A stretch of DNA of 64,000 bases from Bremia lactucae (lineage: Eukaryota > Oomycota > Peronosporomycetes > Peronosporales > Peronosporaceae): the NCBI RefSeq assembly GCF_004359215.1, contig NC_090610.1, positions 8,273,227-8,337,226 on the forward strand, given 5' to 3'. Positions 40,500-53,700 of the stretch are shown in pieces. The translations under genes were made by a program, and so were the position numbers. Under the pieces are notes generated by a model that was not told the DNA's origin, made no database searches, and was given only the letters and a program-made list of their open reading frames with translations. Position 1 is the first letter of the stretch. The number at the start of each line of letters is the position of its first letter.

Positions 40500-40985
40500 G
40501 TCGCAGTGCGTAAAGATCCATGATCTCTATACATCACAAGTAGCTTAGAGCCAAGCAAATTGACTAGAGCATGCTTCATAGCAAGTAGCTCTTTGTCATG
40601 ATATGGTAATTCTTTCTGCAGCTGTAAGGTGTCGATATTCGAACGCAATGACAGGTTCGCGTCAATATTTGCTTATAACAGCGCATTGCCTATGGCAAGT
40701 CAGCTGCGTCACAGACGGTACTGAAAGGCCAATCAGTATCGGGCAGACCAAAATCTGGGCATGCAGGAGACTTTCCTTTACCTCTTTAAGCGTTGGTAAA
40801 TGGTGCTTGTCCATCACCTGTCCGCATCACATTAAGGCGATTAAAACAGGGCTTAGCCCTTTAAGCGTAATTTTAAGGTACTTATGCAAGTAGTTGGCAA
40901 CACCAAGCCACTTGTGTATTTGGCAACACCAAGCCTCTTGCGAATTTCCTTCTGGTTCTAGGAACTGTCGAATTAACTATGGCTT
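40500..40985 (-). mobile_element. Ty3/gypsy copy 6, upstream part (RT end and RNase H)
   Basis: On the minus strand: NYLHKYLKITLKGLSPVL and VKESLLHAQILVCP (RT thumb region, about 40905-40740), then LQKELPYHDKELLAMKHALV and DHGSLRTAT, which end at the copia insertion. Joined to 30590 downward without the array and one GTCGC, the frame continues into KMARWASCFCE, the usual next motif. The 5' remainder of the element is lost near 40985. Confidence 0.8.
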
Positions 40986-41712
40986 ACCAACTTAGCGACG
41001 TATCAAATAAAAAAGAAATACTTGAGCCCCATAAGTAGTCACAAATAAACGATTATTATCACATAGATAATGTTCTTTTAGTATTGTAACCAAAACGCAA
41101 TTGGGGGGAGGTACGCCGTGGCTAGCCGGCATTATAGAGTGCGGCTCTTGTATTATGGCGGGATCACGCGGAGTAGTTTAACAATTGCTAGATATGGAAC
41201 CTTACTGATATAAAAAACAGCAATGTAAAGCAAATTGAGACTGCTTCGTGTATTGCTAAATTTCCTATGCATCTTGCTATGCCTCTTATGTAGGTAATAA
41301 ATCCGCATTTACGCAATAGAAGCGGGTGTGCTTCGTGCTATCCTATGCAGGCTCCTCAAGTCATAATATTTATTTAGATTATGTTCATTTGACAGAGATT
41401 ATTCAGACGCATAATTTTAATGTCAGATTTATGAAGTAAACGCTTAATTTTCGTGTAAAATTTCCATGACACCTTATGAACTAAACGGAATATTGATCTA
41501 GGACATTTCTTTTATCAAAAATTTATCTCTCGGGCAATCGTTTTTTTGATATATTACAAAAGTACGTAATTCCGTCATTTTATCATTATCTCAAATCAAG
41601 TCGATTTTTGGTATCTTCCAATTTTTGATATCCTTTCCGTATTGGCCAATGAACGACAAGGATTAAAGTGAGTGCAACCTACACTCTGCTTCAAGCGCGC
41701 ATTGGGACCGCT
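40986..41712 (+). promoter_or_regulatory. 5' region of VPS13
   Basis: About 730 bp between the gypsy relic and the VPS13 start codon, with no ORF or repeat that I recognise. CGTCATTTTATCATTATCTC (about 41573-41592), 120-140 bp upstream of the ATG, resembles the oomycete initiator element (TCAYTYY), but this is a weak match. Confidence 0.35.
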
Positions 41713-44700
41713 ATGTTTCTTCAGCGCTATGTGCACGTGGTACTGGATGCCGTTTTGGGTAGCTACGTCAAAAACATTGACCCAGCAGCGTTACAAATTA
41801 GTGTGTGGAACGGCAAGATCGAGGTGGAGGCGGTAGAGTTGCAGCCCGACGCATTTCCCTTGCCCAAGCAGATGTGCCTGGTCAAGGGCACGCTGCGACA
41901 GTTGCGCATCGATTTGCCTTGGACGAATTTTGCCAATCAGCCTATACGCGTGGATATCCAAGACGTATGCCTTCTATTTAAGGTATGCGCTGATGATCGC
42001 ACGGCGTCCGATGACGACGTGAAGCAGCGCCAATCGAAATTACAGCGCAAACGCGCAGCCCTCGACGCGGTGGAAAAGGCTGCTGAATTCAGCCAAAAGA
42101 ATAAGACTAACAGCCAAAGCTGGACACAAAGTTTTTTGTTTAAGTTGCTGGCAAAAGTGCTTGATAATGTACAGCTTCATGTGCAGCATCTCCACTTGAG
42201 GATGGAGGACTCTGTCTCAGACGTGCACCACGCTTATGCTGTCGGAATGACCCTTGAGGCTATTATTATAAAATCTGCGGATGAAGGCTGGAATTACATC
42301 ATGGCAGGCAGGGGCGAGCAAGTCCCAAATAGCATGTCTTTCATTCGAAAAAAGATGGACATTCACAAGTTTGGCATCTATTGGTCACTGCCTCTGGTTC
42401 CAATGCCAAGTGTGATGCTTAATGATATAGAGGCATTTGCCACACTTATGAGAAGTCCTTTTCTACCTTCTGAGGATGGAAGTCAAAAGAATGAGATCCC
42501 GTCACTTTTTCAACTGACTGACTATGTAATACACCCCCTCACAATGTCCATTAAATTGACGGTGAATGATGGACACGAGAAACTGCCAATTACGCATCAG
42601 GAATTGAGTTACCGCGTTGTATCGCGCCTTGGAACGCCTTGGATGGTTGAAACGATTCAAGCAATTGGCGATGACGTGTGGCGCGAGTTTCTACATGTAA
42701 TGCCGCCATTAGCTGGAGAGCGCAAATATACATTGAGCTTTGTCTTTTCCGAAGCGTGGTCTGTCGCACGAGAATTGACGGACGAGGAGGATGACATTCC
42801 GTCCGTTTCACAATTTAAACAAGCCTTATCAAGCTGTATGCAGTGGTCAATCAAAGAAGTTGATCGTGTCGAGCCTTGCATTGTCAAGTATCGTGAAGCA
42901 GTAGTTCATGTCATGCAAGAAAAAAGCACGTACATCGATGCTCAGGCCAGTATTGACCAGATCAGCACGTCGCTTACTCGTCAGCAGTACTTAAGTGCGC
43001 TTTCCTATATTTCATTCATTACGGTAAAGCGAAGACAGGCTCGATACCTCGTCTTGCGTCCAAAAAAATTTCGTGTGCAAGATAATCCAAGATTATGGTG
43101 GAAATATGCAATTAATGCCGTACTGTTGGATGTTCGCGAGCGGTTGGCCCATGTGGACTGGGAAGCTCTTGACCGGAAACGGCAACGGAGAGATCGATAC
43201 AAAGAATTGTACCTTGTGATAAAACATGGTGCAACATTCGCTGCTACGCTTGTTTCGCCAAATGTGCGATCACTGGCAAAAGAGATGGCTCACAGTGAAT
43301 TTGACGAGCTAGAAGCTGATATGGATGTCAAGGAATTAATAAAACTCCGACAAGCTGTACGGCATGATATCATTGAAAAGGAAAATCTAGCGAGAAAGCT
43401 GCAACGTGATAAAGCAGAAAGTTCACCTTCAAAACAAAAGCCCGAGATTCCTGCTAGCTCACGTATCTGGTCATACGCCACTTGGCTTGCGGGGACCAGC
43501 GGTGCAGCACAAAGTGGTCACTACTTACCATCGCGTCAAGGAGGAGGTATTGGTGTTGAAGACGTGAAATGGAGTGACCAGGATACGAAAGATTTATACG
43601 AAGCAATCGATTACCATCCCGAAAATGACCGAAACAAGAGCCAAGTGTCTGAAAATGGTAATTTAGAAATTACTGAGCGATTGCTTTCAGAACACCAACA
43701 CATCCTCTATCGGCTTCAGCTTACTCTTGCAAAAGCAAGCTTTGGGCTTAGCTTGGAAGACATTCCTGCCAATCTTGGTGGCCTCACTAGTCTTAAAGCA
43801 GCTAATGCTACCTCTGCATGTTCCTCGCACCTAATAGCATCATTAAATGACGTCGACATTCAGCTTTTAGTGCGGCCGTCGTGCGTAGAGTTGGGTCTAC
43901 AACTTCAAGATGCTTTCTTTTACCAGAGCTCGCGCTCCTTATTTCAAGTAAACACACCACACCAACGACGGTCTGTCAGCTTTTCCGCAACAGATTTTTT
44001 TCTTCAGCGAATGGAGATGGATGAGGTTCTTGAGTATCATCCGGTTGGGGCACGAAATCAAATGAGTAGCGTGCAACTTCGTTATTGCGAGCAAAAGCTT
44101 CCATTGATGTATCTTAATATTGAAGCTGAGCGCCAGCATAACGTGAATGAAGAATTGGACACAAAACATAAAAACACTATAGAGGACGCTGCTGCGGCGG
44201 CTTATTCACTCCATGTATCACTTGTCACTCAGCCAATCAAGTGTAATGTCAACCTGATGCTTCTTCTCGATGTAGTGGCTGTATTCTCCCGCCCTACAAA
44301 TGTTGATTTATCAGGTCTTGAGAATAGCGCGTGGAGGCGAGCGCAAACTCTCCAACACTATAGTGCTGCTCAATTGCGAGACGCGCTAGCCCGGAGAACC
44401 AAAGTAAACATCCGGTTAGACGTTATCTCGCCGCTTATAAATGTAATTCAGTCACCACCAGAAGTTACCAAAATCCCGAATGGCGACGAGGTAAGCTTGC
44501 TGATATTTCTGGGTCATTTAAAGGCGCAAACAAAGCATTTAAGTGACACGTTCGATGAAGCTGCTGCAATGGACGCTACTGCAGCGACAAAATTAGCTGC
44601 AAATCGAATAATGACTGATTCGTCTTCCGATCAAAATCTTTATGATGTCTTGGAGATCAGTATTTCGGGAATCGAAGTGCAAATTCTTGACGGGAGAAGC

Positions 44701-47700
44701 AGTGAAGTTGCGCGTCATGTTTTTCGAGCGCGAGCGTACTCGGGCAAAAAATCTGCACGGCATTATCTTCTCGAAAAAACGTCGTTGGCATTCAGCTTTT
44801 ACATGAGCGTAACGCCCGATGATCCAAGCATTCCTTTACTCAAGCTGCATGGAGGTGTCGATAGCATAAACTTAAACTTATCAGCAACAAGTTTTCGCTC
44901 ATTGGTTCAGTTGCTACTATCATTCGGTGATAACTTTTCCGCTCATGCACAACGACTTTGTCATAGAAGTAGTGTTATAGTTGCCGAGGTAGCTAGCCAG
45001 CCTTTGACACGATTCATATCCCCTACGCGACCAAGCAAGCCGAGACTCGCGCGAATGACGTCGTCGAACATTAAAGCGGGAGTTACTGCATTATCGAGTA
45101 GTGAATCATCTGGAATACATGTTGCTGCATCGGAGCATAGCCCCATCAATTTTGCACATTTATATCAACTCGATCGAAAACAATCATTTCGAGCCAAAGA
45201 GATTGATGACGAAGATTTACTCAAGTTGTGGAAACGCATCATTTGCCAGCTACAGTTTGGAGTTGGTGAAATAATCTTGACACTTCAAGTGCGGGATATG
45301 GAAAGAGATTCCGGGCAGATCGTTCGAGTGCGTGCTGTTGACATAAGCACGCATCTAAAAGTTAGGTCGTATGACAAAAGGCTGGAATTTAAGCTAGGCA
45401 CTTTTTTGGTGGAAGACATTCTCCGTTCGCGGCCGTCGCTAATGTCAGACGTAATAGAAAAGAAGCGTTTTCTTGTGAAGTCTGGAAATCATGGTTCTGT
45501 AGCTTATTCAAAGAAGAGTTCGGACAAGTTTATAATTCCTTCGACCCCTTCATCATCGGAGCAATTAATAAATGTGGCAATTACGAGCATTGCCTCGGAC
45601 GCAGTATTGCCAAAGGACTTAAATCAGTGGAAACACGCCCGACTCGCCCCGCTTTCGGAATCGGTCAAAGATTTTTCCGTGTGGCAGGATCCACTTCTGA
45701 CTTCGCTATCTTTTGATGCGAGTTTGCGAGTGTTGACAGTTGATGTTTACCAAGATACGCTGGCAGAAGTATTTGCATTCTTTTTTAAACACAAGAATGA
45801 TAGAGAAACTGAAAGTGATGTTAGAAAACAGTCAATTTCATCATCATCATTGCGAAGCACAAGCAAAGATAGTGGCGGAAGTAGAAAAAAGGCATTAGAC
45901 GATACAGATGTGTTATCTGTTCAATCTTCAGTTGACACAGATGCGAATGAAAGCAGCATATCAAGAAAAGTGGGCAAGTGGGTTGCTTCTTCATTTATGG
46001 ATAAAGATCCAGTCATTACTCCAGTGAAGGAAGAGATTGTTGTTAACACAGCTGATGTCAAGAATAATAATTTGGAGGAGGGGTTGCCGGCAACAATGCA
46101 GTTTCGACTTCGAATTGAAGGATTGTCTCTTTTTCTTCATCTAGATGACAAACAGAGGCCAAAAGGAATGCCATCAGCGTTTGCTACTTTGACAGCACAG
46201 CAATTCTGTTGCTGCGTGCAACAATTTCCACGTTATCTGAGTATGTTCGCTTACTTGACGTCGCTAAAAGTTTGCAATGTTACCTTAAACGACCAGCAAC
46301 TAAGCGAAATCATATCGCATAAACGTAAGACCTTAGAAGTAAAAGAAGACACATTGTGGATCGATCGAGGCGGAACCCCTGTGTACGATAACGACGAAGA
46401 GGTTGGTCACGTCCCGACTTTAAGCGAAATTTTAGTTTTGCTTGATAATGTTCCAGCAGTGTTCACTTGCGCTGCACAATCCTACGGTGCAGATGCCATC
46501 CAAGAAGTGTGGCACCCAGGCTACTGTAGTCGATACTCTGTGCGTCTCAGGTCCCCGCGAATTCGATTCCTTTACAGCTTCTTTGATGATATGTTTAACT
46601 ACTGGGTGAAAGGCATCTTACTCAATACTGTATTGTCGATCCTGTCTCGAGAACAAACTGAAATGCTTTGGGAAGGTGATTTTCAAATTACAGATACCCA
46701 GGGAAAACCGACACAAGAGAACGAGTTGGAAACAGATGTAGAGGACATGGCTTCTTCATCGGACGAAAATTTAGGAACGGATGTCGTGTCATTGTTTCCT
46801 CTCGTCGATATTCAATTCGAAGATACTGTAATAGAAATGCCTCCTCATCGCATGTCTTCTGAAGCACTTTTGCTACGTTTTGAAAGCTTCCGTATTTCTA
46901 ACGAAGGAGTTGTCAACAGTTTCTTAGGAATGGAAAATCGAATAGTGGCTAAAGTGCTACTAAACTCATCGCTCAAACACGTGCAGCTAGGTATGAAGGC
47001 TCTTCGAATCGTTACCGTAATTCTCGTAGATCGGAATGATGTCAATAAGCGGCTTGACAGTGGAGGGTTTATCACTCAAAGTTTATTGGGGCTAACACAC
47101 TACACTCTGTCAGCCGATGCTCGGAGAGATTATAATCTGAAGCTTAATCTAAGTTTCCATCCCGTGCAGCTGGTTTGTAATCAAGAGCAATATGATTTCA
47201 TTCTTCGAGTGCCTATCCAAAATTTTCGTGAGCGCAGTCGATACTGTTTCTCTCAACCAGCAGAACAAGTTGCTCGACTTCTTTCTCGTCGGTTCTCTTT
47301 AGCTCGAAGTCTTGATGATGTATCCTCATCCAGTAAAACTGGAACAGGTGCTGATGAGCTTAGCAATGAAACTAGCATTTCTGAGTATCCAAACGAACGA
47401 CATATTTCTCTTGAAATGAACGTTCCGGAAATGACAATGGAGTTATTGCAAATGCAACACGGCTACCATCCGTCAAATTATGGTGATCTTGATATGAATG
47501 AAAAGGGCAAGTCGAACGTAGGCTCAATTTGCATATTGACTCTCACGATGCTATCAGGGCGTGCAGATTACAACTTGACGAGTGGCAAGGTGATTGCAAT
47601 TGCTGATTTAGAGGGCGTCCGTATTCGGGATTCGCGCGCCAACTCAATGATGTCAGCTTCGTATCGTGATGTTGTCGTGTTTGAGCGCTACAAGAAAGGG

Positions 47701-50700
47701 TTATTGAAAGCAGTACACATTCAGTTTTGGCGAGAAGTTGTTGACGTAGATGCATCAACTATTGGCCTTAACTTTGATATTACTCGTCGTCAAATTGGAC
47801 GCTACGCACGTAAACCACTTTTTAGAAGCGTGTCTTCCAAAGCTAATAATCGTCTGTTTCGGTCAGAGCTTTCATTTCGGCGGGCTGATTCGGAGGTTTC
47901 CGCAAACTCACCGAAGTCAACCAATTCAAGTCAAACTGGAAAAACCATGAGACAGAGCGCGGAAAAGCCGTCCTCATCAGTAATGAAAACGGAAGGAATA
48001 GAGCTGTTGATCGATGTGGCAGGGTTTAAGGTGATTCCGTCAAACATTTACTATGATGTGATTGATTTTCTAACCTTGCCTCAAGGTTCAAGAGAAGTAG
48101 ATGAAGGCTCTGTAAGTAGTCAAACTGTGGCTGAGGCAGTAAGTGGTCTTGAGACTTTAGTGACAGTGCCGCCAGTCTACCAGCGAATAAGTTTGGAGTT
48201 AAATTTAGGTTTATCGGCCTTATTGCTGGTGGAGGACCCTTTCAAGCTTAAATCTCGGGCGTTGATGTTGTCATGGGAGTCGACTGTCAGCTTTAACTAC
48301 CTCCGCCGCACAAACGACGAATACTCTCACATCGAGGACAGCATTAATGAATTACCGATACATGGTCAAGATCAATTGCAGTTTTCGATTGATCTCGAAA
48401 ATATCAATGCAACCTCGCGACTTTCGGAAGAAAGTGTCTGGGCAGCCGAGCAATCAACAGATGCCGCGTCCGCTGACTGCTTGAAGCCCATTGGCTTGGA
48501 GATAGTTGCTCAAATGGATCTCGTAGCCAATTTCTTGCGTTTTCAGGCTACATTTGATCGTGTCATGGAGCTTCGATTTGGATACTTAGATTTTTTAACA
48601 ATGCTTGCGGCCCTTGAGCATATGCTCCGTCGACCTGCAATTTCGTTGCAACCACCTCTTTCAGGTCGACAACAGCGCTCGCTATCTGGTTCGTCATTTT
48701 CGTCCATCTCAGGAGAAATAGCCGAGAGTGAGGTATCATCTTACGCTGGCCGACGTAATACTTCGCTCTCTGAGCGAATTGCAAAAGAACCTGTGCGACA
48801 ACGTACTGCTGCACTTTACGGATTGTCGCTTATATACCTAGTGTCCGCTAGTTTTCGGGGGCGTCTCGAGACACGACCGGTTGTTGGATTTTATAGCTCA
48901 ACTTGGCGTAAACGATACCTTGTTTTGCCTTACACAGCACAACAGCGACAATTGGTTCAAAGTGTAGCATTCCAGATTTTGCCAGCACCCGAAAGCCGAC
49001 GGCAAATTGGCGACGAAATTTATTACGGTGATCGGATCATCCTGGAGGCTGTAGTCGACAATTGCAGCAATTCAAACGAGACGTCTCCTTTTAAAGGGGT
49101 GTCGGCAGGTACCCCACCAGCAGATGTTTTAACCCAGTCGAATGTGATTCGAAAGTACGATCAGTTGGGCGCTAATGGATATCTAGGCCCAGAGGGCTTA
49201 GCGGGGGTATTTGAGACGACGATTTGGAAATATGGCAGTACAATGTTTAATTCGGACAAAAGTGTTATATACGATCGAGAACTTATAGTATTTGAAGAAC
49301 TCACAATTTATCGCTCGTTTAACAAAGGAAAAAAATTCGGTGCTGCCGACACAATAAGCCAGCAAATGGACTTTAATTCTGCAAGATCGAGCCCTCAAGT
49401 TGAGGGTGCACATACTGTTGACTGGACAGGTGCACGAGGAGGTGGATACCTCATGTTCAATGGCGTTGGTGATGCACCAATTCCATTTGCCTTGTCAATC
49501 GTGTCAAGTAAAGGCAATTCTCAGTTCTTACAGCACAAGGTCAAGGACAGTGTTGGTGACACCGTTAATGGCGTCACTGAGGCTGGTGATCTGTTTGAGA
49601 CACCTAGCGAGGCTGCATGCACTCGAGATGCTGTCAGAAATGACCAGAAGCTTTCAGCTAAGAAGGAATTAAAAAACCGCAAGTCACTTGCTTCGTATTC
49701 CTCATTTCTTCAACACTTGAAGATATTAGAGCTTACACTGCCGGGTGTGAATGCGACAATAGTGAATGACTTTCACAATATGCTGCTCCCACTGCTTCAC
49801 TTTCGCGTGGCAACGCTACACGCAGACTTAAGAGGACGATTAGAGGACAGATTTACAGCAATAGCTAGCCTGCGGTTTGGAATTCAAGCTTACAACTCGC
49901 AGCTCGCTGTTTGGGAACCTGTTCTTGAAGACTTTGAGGTGAACATGGCATATCATGTGAGAGGTGGTGTGCTGTGTGACTATTGCATGTCTGAAAGGCA
50001 GTCCATCTCCCCAACAGGGGCTGCATTACGGTGCGACGGGATGCCTCTGTGTCTTTTCCGCACCACTCGAACTGAAATATTTACTAATGCGGCTTCCAAT
50101 TCCTGGGAATCCAAGAATTTTATTTATCGCGAGCTACTTGAGCAACCTGATGTCCAAGATGGAGCTAAAGTGGCAAACACCTTCATGCTTGTGGTTAAAG
50201 ACGACTTAAATCTTAATGTCTCGCGCAATATGATAAATGTACTGGTGCACTTTATTGCTTTGGTCACAAATGCAACCGCGGCTAATGAGGCTTTATCATC
50301 GCGCCTTGGTCCGTTCATTTATGTGGACAACCAGTCGGGTATTCCATTTCTCGTGGCAACACATCCGTCATCTTCGAATGATGAGATCCAAACAAAAGCA
50401 GATTCGTTATCTTTTCGACGACCTACAAATTTGATTGATATGCCTTTGGAGGGTCCGAGCGGTGATACCAATGAAAAAATTTTGAAGGCCGGGGAGACGG
50501 TCTTCAACAACAACGCCTGGAGCCGCCGTCGACTGTCAACGATGCTAAATGACATTTCATCGTCGGATACCGCGTGGATTCGAGTCGATAGTGGAGAGCG
50601 CATTGCGACTGATATTGTTGCGCACGAAGCTCCTGCAGGTTGCGTGACTTCACCATTGCGACGGTTGTTGTGGCTAAAGCCCCTGTCTAAATCGCATGTT

Positions 50701-53700
50701 GCAACATCGTCAAAAGCCATTCCGGTGCCAATTGGATACTCCAATCGAAGTTATCTTCATTTAGAAAGTAGTGGCAAGCAACGCGATTCGTGGCATGGAG
50801 AAAGTATTATATGCGAAACCGTTGCGGAGCAAGGGACACTAGTCTTGCGACTTCGAGGCAAAATACAGCTTTCAAATTTCTTCAGTATTCCCATTCAAGT
50901 AATTTACAACGACCAACGAAAAGAGACGATTGAGCCTGGTGGCATCACAGCGCACTACATTCCCATTCAGTATCTCGAAACAGGAACCATTGCGTTTTGT
51001 CCGCTGCTGTCAAATGGCCGAGTGCAACCATCCGAGCCGCTGTCAATAGCATCGTTATTGCGATCCAACGATGCTAAATTTCGTATTCGGTCCAAAAACC
51101 GACAAAATGTCGGCTCGCTTGAATTGCGCAAAGCTTTGACGTTTTACTGGGATATCCATCCGAGCGCAGAGGACGACGATGGCGCATTTGGTATGTCACT
51201 TCCGCCCTTTCAAGTAATATTGACGGCGTTGCGGAAGTCGGAGCGGCATGAGACGACGATAACTTTGTGGCCGCCAATAATTCTTGAGAACCTTATTCCT
51301 TATGAACTATTGTACCGCACTGCTTGCATGAAATCCGAAGAGGAAGTAGTTTGGGTCACAAAGAATGCAGCCTCATTCTCAGGTGCTTGCGGAAAGGTAT
51401 CGTCTGGCAGCTCGGCTTGTATACCTGAGTTGGAAATTTTGGAGCGCGACACCGATAACGGCGAAATTGTGCAGACCCCGACAGTGGTGGGATTAAGTCT
51501 TGCACTCCCTCAAATTCAGCTCGGGCGGTTTTCGCATTGGTCGCAAGACTCGTTCATTTATGGCTGCCAATCATTTTGTGAGCGAATTGAGCTTAATATG
51601 CGCGGTGAAAGCGACCTTGACGATCTCACTCTCACGAATAAGCTTACTATCTGCGTTGAAATTACTCAGCTAGAAAAGCTGCGCTCTCGGGCACTGAATA
51701 AGCTATGTCCCGTCGTTTGCCGAGTGTTTACAGAGTACTGGCTGATTGACCGAACATCCCTGTCGCTCGCGTTTTATACTGCCGACAATTTCCTTATTCC
51801 ATCAAATCATCCAAGCCGCCTCTACGACAAAGATAATGACAAGGCAGAATCATCGTCTGTTTCGCTTTCAGTCTTTTCTTGCGAGAGTAAACAAATTGTA
51901 TCAAAGATGAAAATTGGTATACAAGGAGGGATTGGAAAACGAGAAGTGCAATCCGAGCCGTTTGATATCAGTGCCGTTGGAGTGCGTGGACAGATCTTTG
52001 TGCCTACAACCCGATCTCGCGATGCACGATCCCTGCTGTCCACTATTGCGGAATTTGGTGCGCCATCAGATGGGCTTGAGGCTACGTTTAAACAGTATGA
52101 ATTTGGCGTGATGATCGAGCAAGGACCCGAAAAATTTTCACGGTCGCGGGTAGTCACATTAGTCCCGCGCTATTATTTCGTAAACAGTTCCAATAATTAT
52201 GAAATTCGAATTCGACAAGAATGCTCAACTGATTTAAATGCTGAGATCCGACTTTGTCCACAAGAGACGAAATTTTTCCATTGGACCGATTCTCGCTTGC
52301 CGTTGCGCGTTCAAATTCGCTTTGTACTTGCGGAGAAAGGGCATAATAAGCGTGACATTGCATCTTGCGCAATTTCTTCCCAGTGGAGTGCACCGTTTGA
52401 ACTGTCGTCTGTAGGTAATTTTGTGCTGCGGGTCAAGGCGAAGGTTCGACCAGCGCCACCGTGTCTTCCCGATTGTTTTGAAGGATGTGAGGCGAAGTGT
52501 GAGCAATTTGAAGAGGACGTAAGAGAAATTCATAATTCGGATGAAGACGACGAATACGCCGAGGCAGAGCATATGCTGAGGAGAGGACTCCAACTAAATG
52601 TTGCAGTCGAGCTTCATGACCCATCGTTTCTAGTTTATTTGGAAGAAGGCAACCAAAAGACTAACTTGTCGCTATCTTCTTCGTTTGAGTACAAGCACCA
52701 CGATCGGGAGCGAACGTTGACGGTCAAGCATAAAGAAAATGAGGGATTTGTGCCATTCAAAATCAAAAACGAATGCAGCAATTTGGCGCTGATGGTGTGG
52801 CAGAAAACGTTTGTAAAAGACGAAAAGGGAAATACAATGATTGGCTTTGTTGGCGGAGACCTTGTGCTTCCATTCCATACGATCGACTATGTGCCTTTTC
52901 GCTTCTCTGCCTTTCCATCTGTATTTGTACAAGTTCAAAAGTCCACAGGACTGGCCTTTGGGACATTGCGGAAAGGACATCCACTGCATGGCCATCACTC
53001 GCAAGCGTTCGAGTCAAAATTCCTTGCTGATGACCGACGAGATTGCAGTAAACTGAGGATCGCTCTAACACGTGCAGCAACTAAGATTCAAACTCACGTT
53101 GTCGCGAGCTTTGAAGTTCAGCTTAAGAAGCTTCAGCGTTTGCCAACAATTGACGTGTCAGAAGGCGTGGTTAAGAAACGAATATGGTCTGAAGTATTGC
53201 TAGATGAAGCTACAAAAACGTTACTGGTCACTGATATGCTCCCTGGATACTCTGGAGAGCACAAACGACGGCGACGGGCTACTTTACTTCGCAGTTGGAA
53301 GCGCTTCAACACGTCAATTGTATTTATATCCCATGTTCTTGCAGCGCATCGAGCCCAGCTGATGGAAGGAACCGATGCCAGCAGCTTTAACGATGCAGCT
53401 CAATCGAAGAAGTGTGTGCGTTTTTCAGTGAACATAAATGATATGGAAAGTAAGGATTGTTCAGACGAAACTGAGGAAACGAAATTAGATCAACAGGCTG
53501 AAGTAGCTGCTAGCATTCCATTGTTGGTTGAAGATGTCAAGAAGTCGGTAGCGCTAATTCTTTGTGTTCGACTTGTGGATGTAACTTACCTAGAAGATGT
53601 ATTCCTTCAAGCTGGACGGAACGACTTAGCGTCGTGTCAGCCATTTCTTACATTCTCCCTAAAGACTAATGGGGAAGAAGCTAAGGTGAAGCTAGCTCCT

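Noticed and set aside
41668..41712. GTG start for VPS13
   Set aside because: The ATG at 41713 gives the standard VPS13 N-terminus. The extension adds only 15 residues lacking similarity.
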